Of a stretch of 64,000 nt of DNA, positions 62,671 to 64,000 are shown one piece after another. The stretch covers positions 1,490,989 to 1,554,988 of the forward strand of contig NC_090618.1 of the NCBI RefSeq assembly GCF_004359215.1, given 5' to 3'. The stretch comes from Bremia lactucae (taxonomy: Eukaryota > Oomycota > Peronosporomycetes > Peronosporales > Peronosporaceae). Positions within the stretch are counted from its first letter, which is position 1; each line of letters begins with the position of its first letter. The translations under genes and the position numbers were made by a program. The notes beneath the pieces are model-generated. The model had not been told where the DNA came from. It ran no database searches and was given only the letters and a program-made list of their open reading frames with translations.

Positions 62671-63640
62671 TTAAGCTAGTTCGTCATCATGTCGTCCTCC
62701 AAGACGACACGGACTGGGAGGTCCAAAACTTATGGACCTTTCTTACGTCGAATGCGAGAGACTTCGCTTTTCGAGCAATAAGCAATTGCAGTCATGCCAT
62801 CGCTGCCAAAAATAAGAACATTACGCTCATGAGCGTAGTGCCCCACGCCCAGCACCGTAAGGTACTGAACGTAATTTTGGATCGTATGCCAAAAAGGGCA
62901 ACGGTAGCGGGTCCGACGTTGTTGCGAAATCGCAACAGCGAGGTGGGCCGCCAAAAAAACGGTCGGGGTCAGTAAGGGCGCAACGCCCAACTGATCCAGC
63001 AACATCAAGAGAATTTGCCAGTCTCTTGACGAAAGTTGCTCCAGGCACACAATCATTATGTGTCTCTGCACCTGGTGATAAGGTATCCCTCATCACCTTG
63101 AAGTGAAATGTGACAAATGATTTGTCACTCAGAGCCCTAGTGGACTGCGGAGCGCCGAATTACTTTATTCGTCGCCTGTCGCTAGAAGGTCGTAGGTTCA
63201 AATATGTTGAGCGCGACATCCCTCCAACTTGGATGACGATGCGTCTAGCGACAGGCGCATCGATAAAAGTAATGAAACGCGTAGTGAAATTTCACTACAC
63301 GTTAAAAAGATTTACAGTACGATGATAATTTCATCGTACTCGATTGAGATGACAAATTTGATTTCATCCTAGGTTTGCCTTGGCTCAGAAAGCATGAGCC
63401 AAGAATCAGCTGGCAGCATCGATCGGTAAACATGCCTACCACTTGTTCATCAGATGGCCATCTGATGAACGTCTTGGAGAGTCCACAAGCGTGTGGATCT
63501 ACTTTGAGAGAGTGCGATTACCTCACTTGTGGTACGATTGTTAGTACAACTGCACAAGATCACAGCGTGATTACTAATTGCCCTGTGGAGTCAGCTGCAG
63601 GCGGCTGTGCGAAGGCACAGGCAGCGCCGAAGGACCCAAC
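62671..63640 (+). pseudogene. Family I zinc knuckle and protease, copy E
   Basis: The knuckle CHRCQK-stop-EHYAHEC is near 62800, then a basic linker and APGTQSLCVSAPGDKVSLIT. The active site region LVDCGAPNYFIRR is at 63110-63180, and MTMRLATGASIKVMKRVVKF follows. 63375-63725 has PWLRKHEPRISWQHRSVNMP, running without a break into integrase sequence at 63641. Confidence 0.83.
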
Positions 63641-64000
63641 TCACAATGATTTGCGCATCATGTTTGTGTGGCAGCTGCACCAACAAGTGGGCACCATTGA
63701 CGTAAGAATACTTTTTTCACAGTGAGTCGGGACTTTTACCTGCCCCGTCAGTATCAGTTTGTGCGCAAGTACATTCGTGCTTGCGAAATATCTCAACGGG
63801 TAAAGCCTAGCCCTTCATCTTGTATACTCGCCAACCTCTACCACTTCAGGCAGAATGTTGGCAGTCCATATCTATGAACTTCGTTTTCGGAAAATCCGAA
63901 CAAGATCACAAACACAATGCAATTTTTGATTTTGTAGTAGGATTCAGCAAGATGGTAACTCTTTTGCATTACTAGAGTCGATCACGGCTCCGGGCTGTAC
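63641..64000 (+). pseudogene. Family I integrase zinc region, fused to protease, copy E
   Basis: Directly after AQAAPKD the frame reads THNDLRIMFVWQLHQQVGTI, the start of the integrase zinc domain. RT and RNase H (about 2.1 kb, 41895-44001 of copy D) are missing. Further on ISQRVKPSPSS-type sequence and the MDF region follow in broken frames to the window end. Confidence 0.85.

Noticed and set aside
1..64000. CRISPR arrays, bacterial operons, tRNA or rRNA genes
   Set aside because: None seen. The window is eukaryotic, and the repeats are LTR elements, not spaced short repeats.

Overview
The window reads as a repeat-dense piece of an oomycete nuclear genome (Peronosporales, Phytophthora/downy mildew type; species not determinable). 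Evidence: large intron-poor host genes, short introns starting GTACG, a Crinkler (CRN) N-terminal module with the FLAK motif, a small host gene of stramenopile style, and many decayed Ty3/Gypsy LTR retrotransposons with chromodomains.

Layout. 1-2.8 kb: rearranged Gypsy copy A. 3.06-9.35 kb (-): an intact THADA/TRM732 homologue (tRNA 2'-O-methylation co-factor). It is divergent from a spliced coiled-coil gene (9.37-11.19 kb, +), followed by a second, longer coiled-coil gene (11.38-14.34 kb, +). 15.3-15.9 kb: two broken CRN N-terminal copies in inverted orientation. 16.3-20.2 kb (+): 5'-truncated Gypsy copy B. 20.67-29.15 kb (-): Gypsy copy C, with both LTRs and a perfect 5-bp target duplication, containing a 556-base N gap. 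29.7-30.3 kb (-): a small host gene. 32.5-35.35 kb: a solo LTR, an LTR fragment and the 3' half of a second chromovirus family (III). 35.4-39.4 kb: fragments of families II and IV. 39.8-47.6 kb (+): Gypsy copy D. 48.1-48.6 kb (-): a CRN N-terminal-only ORF. 48.9-58.8 kb: a degenerate copy of the 3' half of the THADA gene, split by a full-length family II element (50.119-57.886 kb) flanked by AAAAG duplications. 59.1-64 kb: more fragments, then copy E, which has lost RT and RNase H.

Four LTR families are separable. Family I (copies A-E, solo LTRs) has LTRs TGTAACGGGG...CCCCGTTACA. Family II is the element inside the THADA pseudogene. Family III is at 33.1-35.35 kb. Family IV is at 36.1-39.45 kb. 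All LTRs begin TGTAAYGGG, and the four visible primer sites read TGGTARCAC.

Most unusual feature. Families I, II and III each carry long ORFs on the strand opposite pol. These begin just inside the 3' LTR, run toward pol, and overlap the integrase C-terminal linker and chromodomain. In each family a charged coiled-coil segment lies opposite the integrase-chromodomain linker; in family I it ends in a basic nuclear-localisation-like stretch. This looks like a conserved antisense accessory gene of oomycete chromoviruses. It is the best candidate here for an undescribed system, although every copy in the window is damaged.
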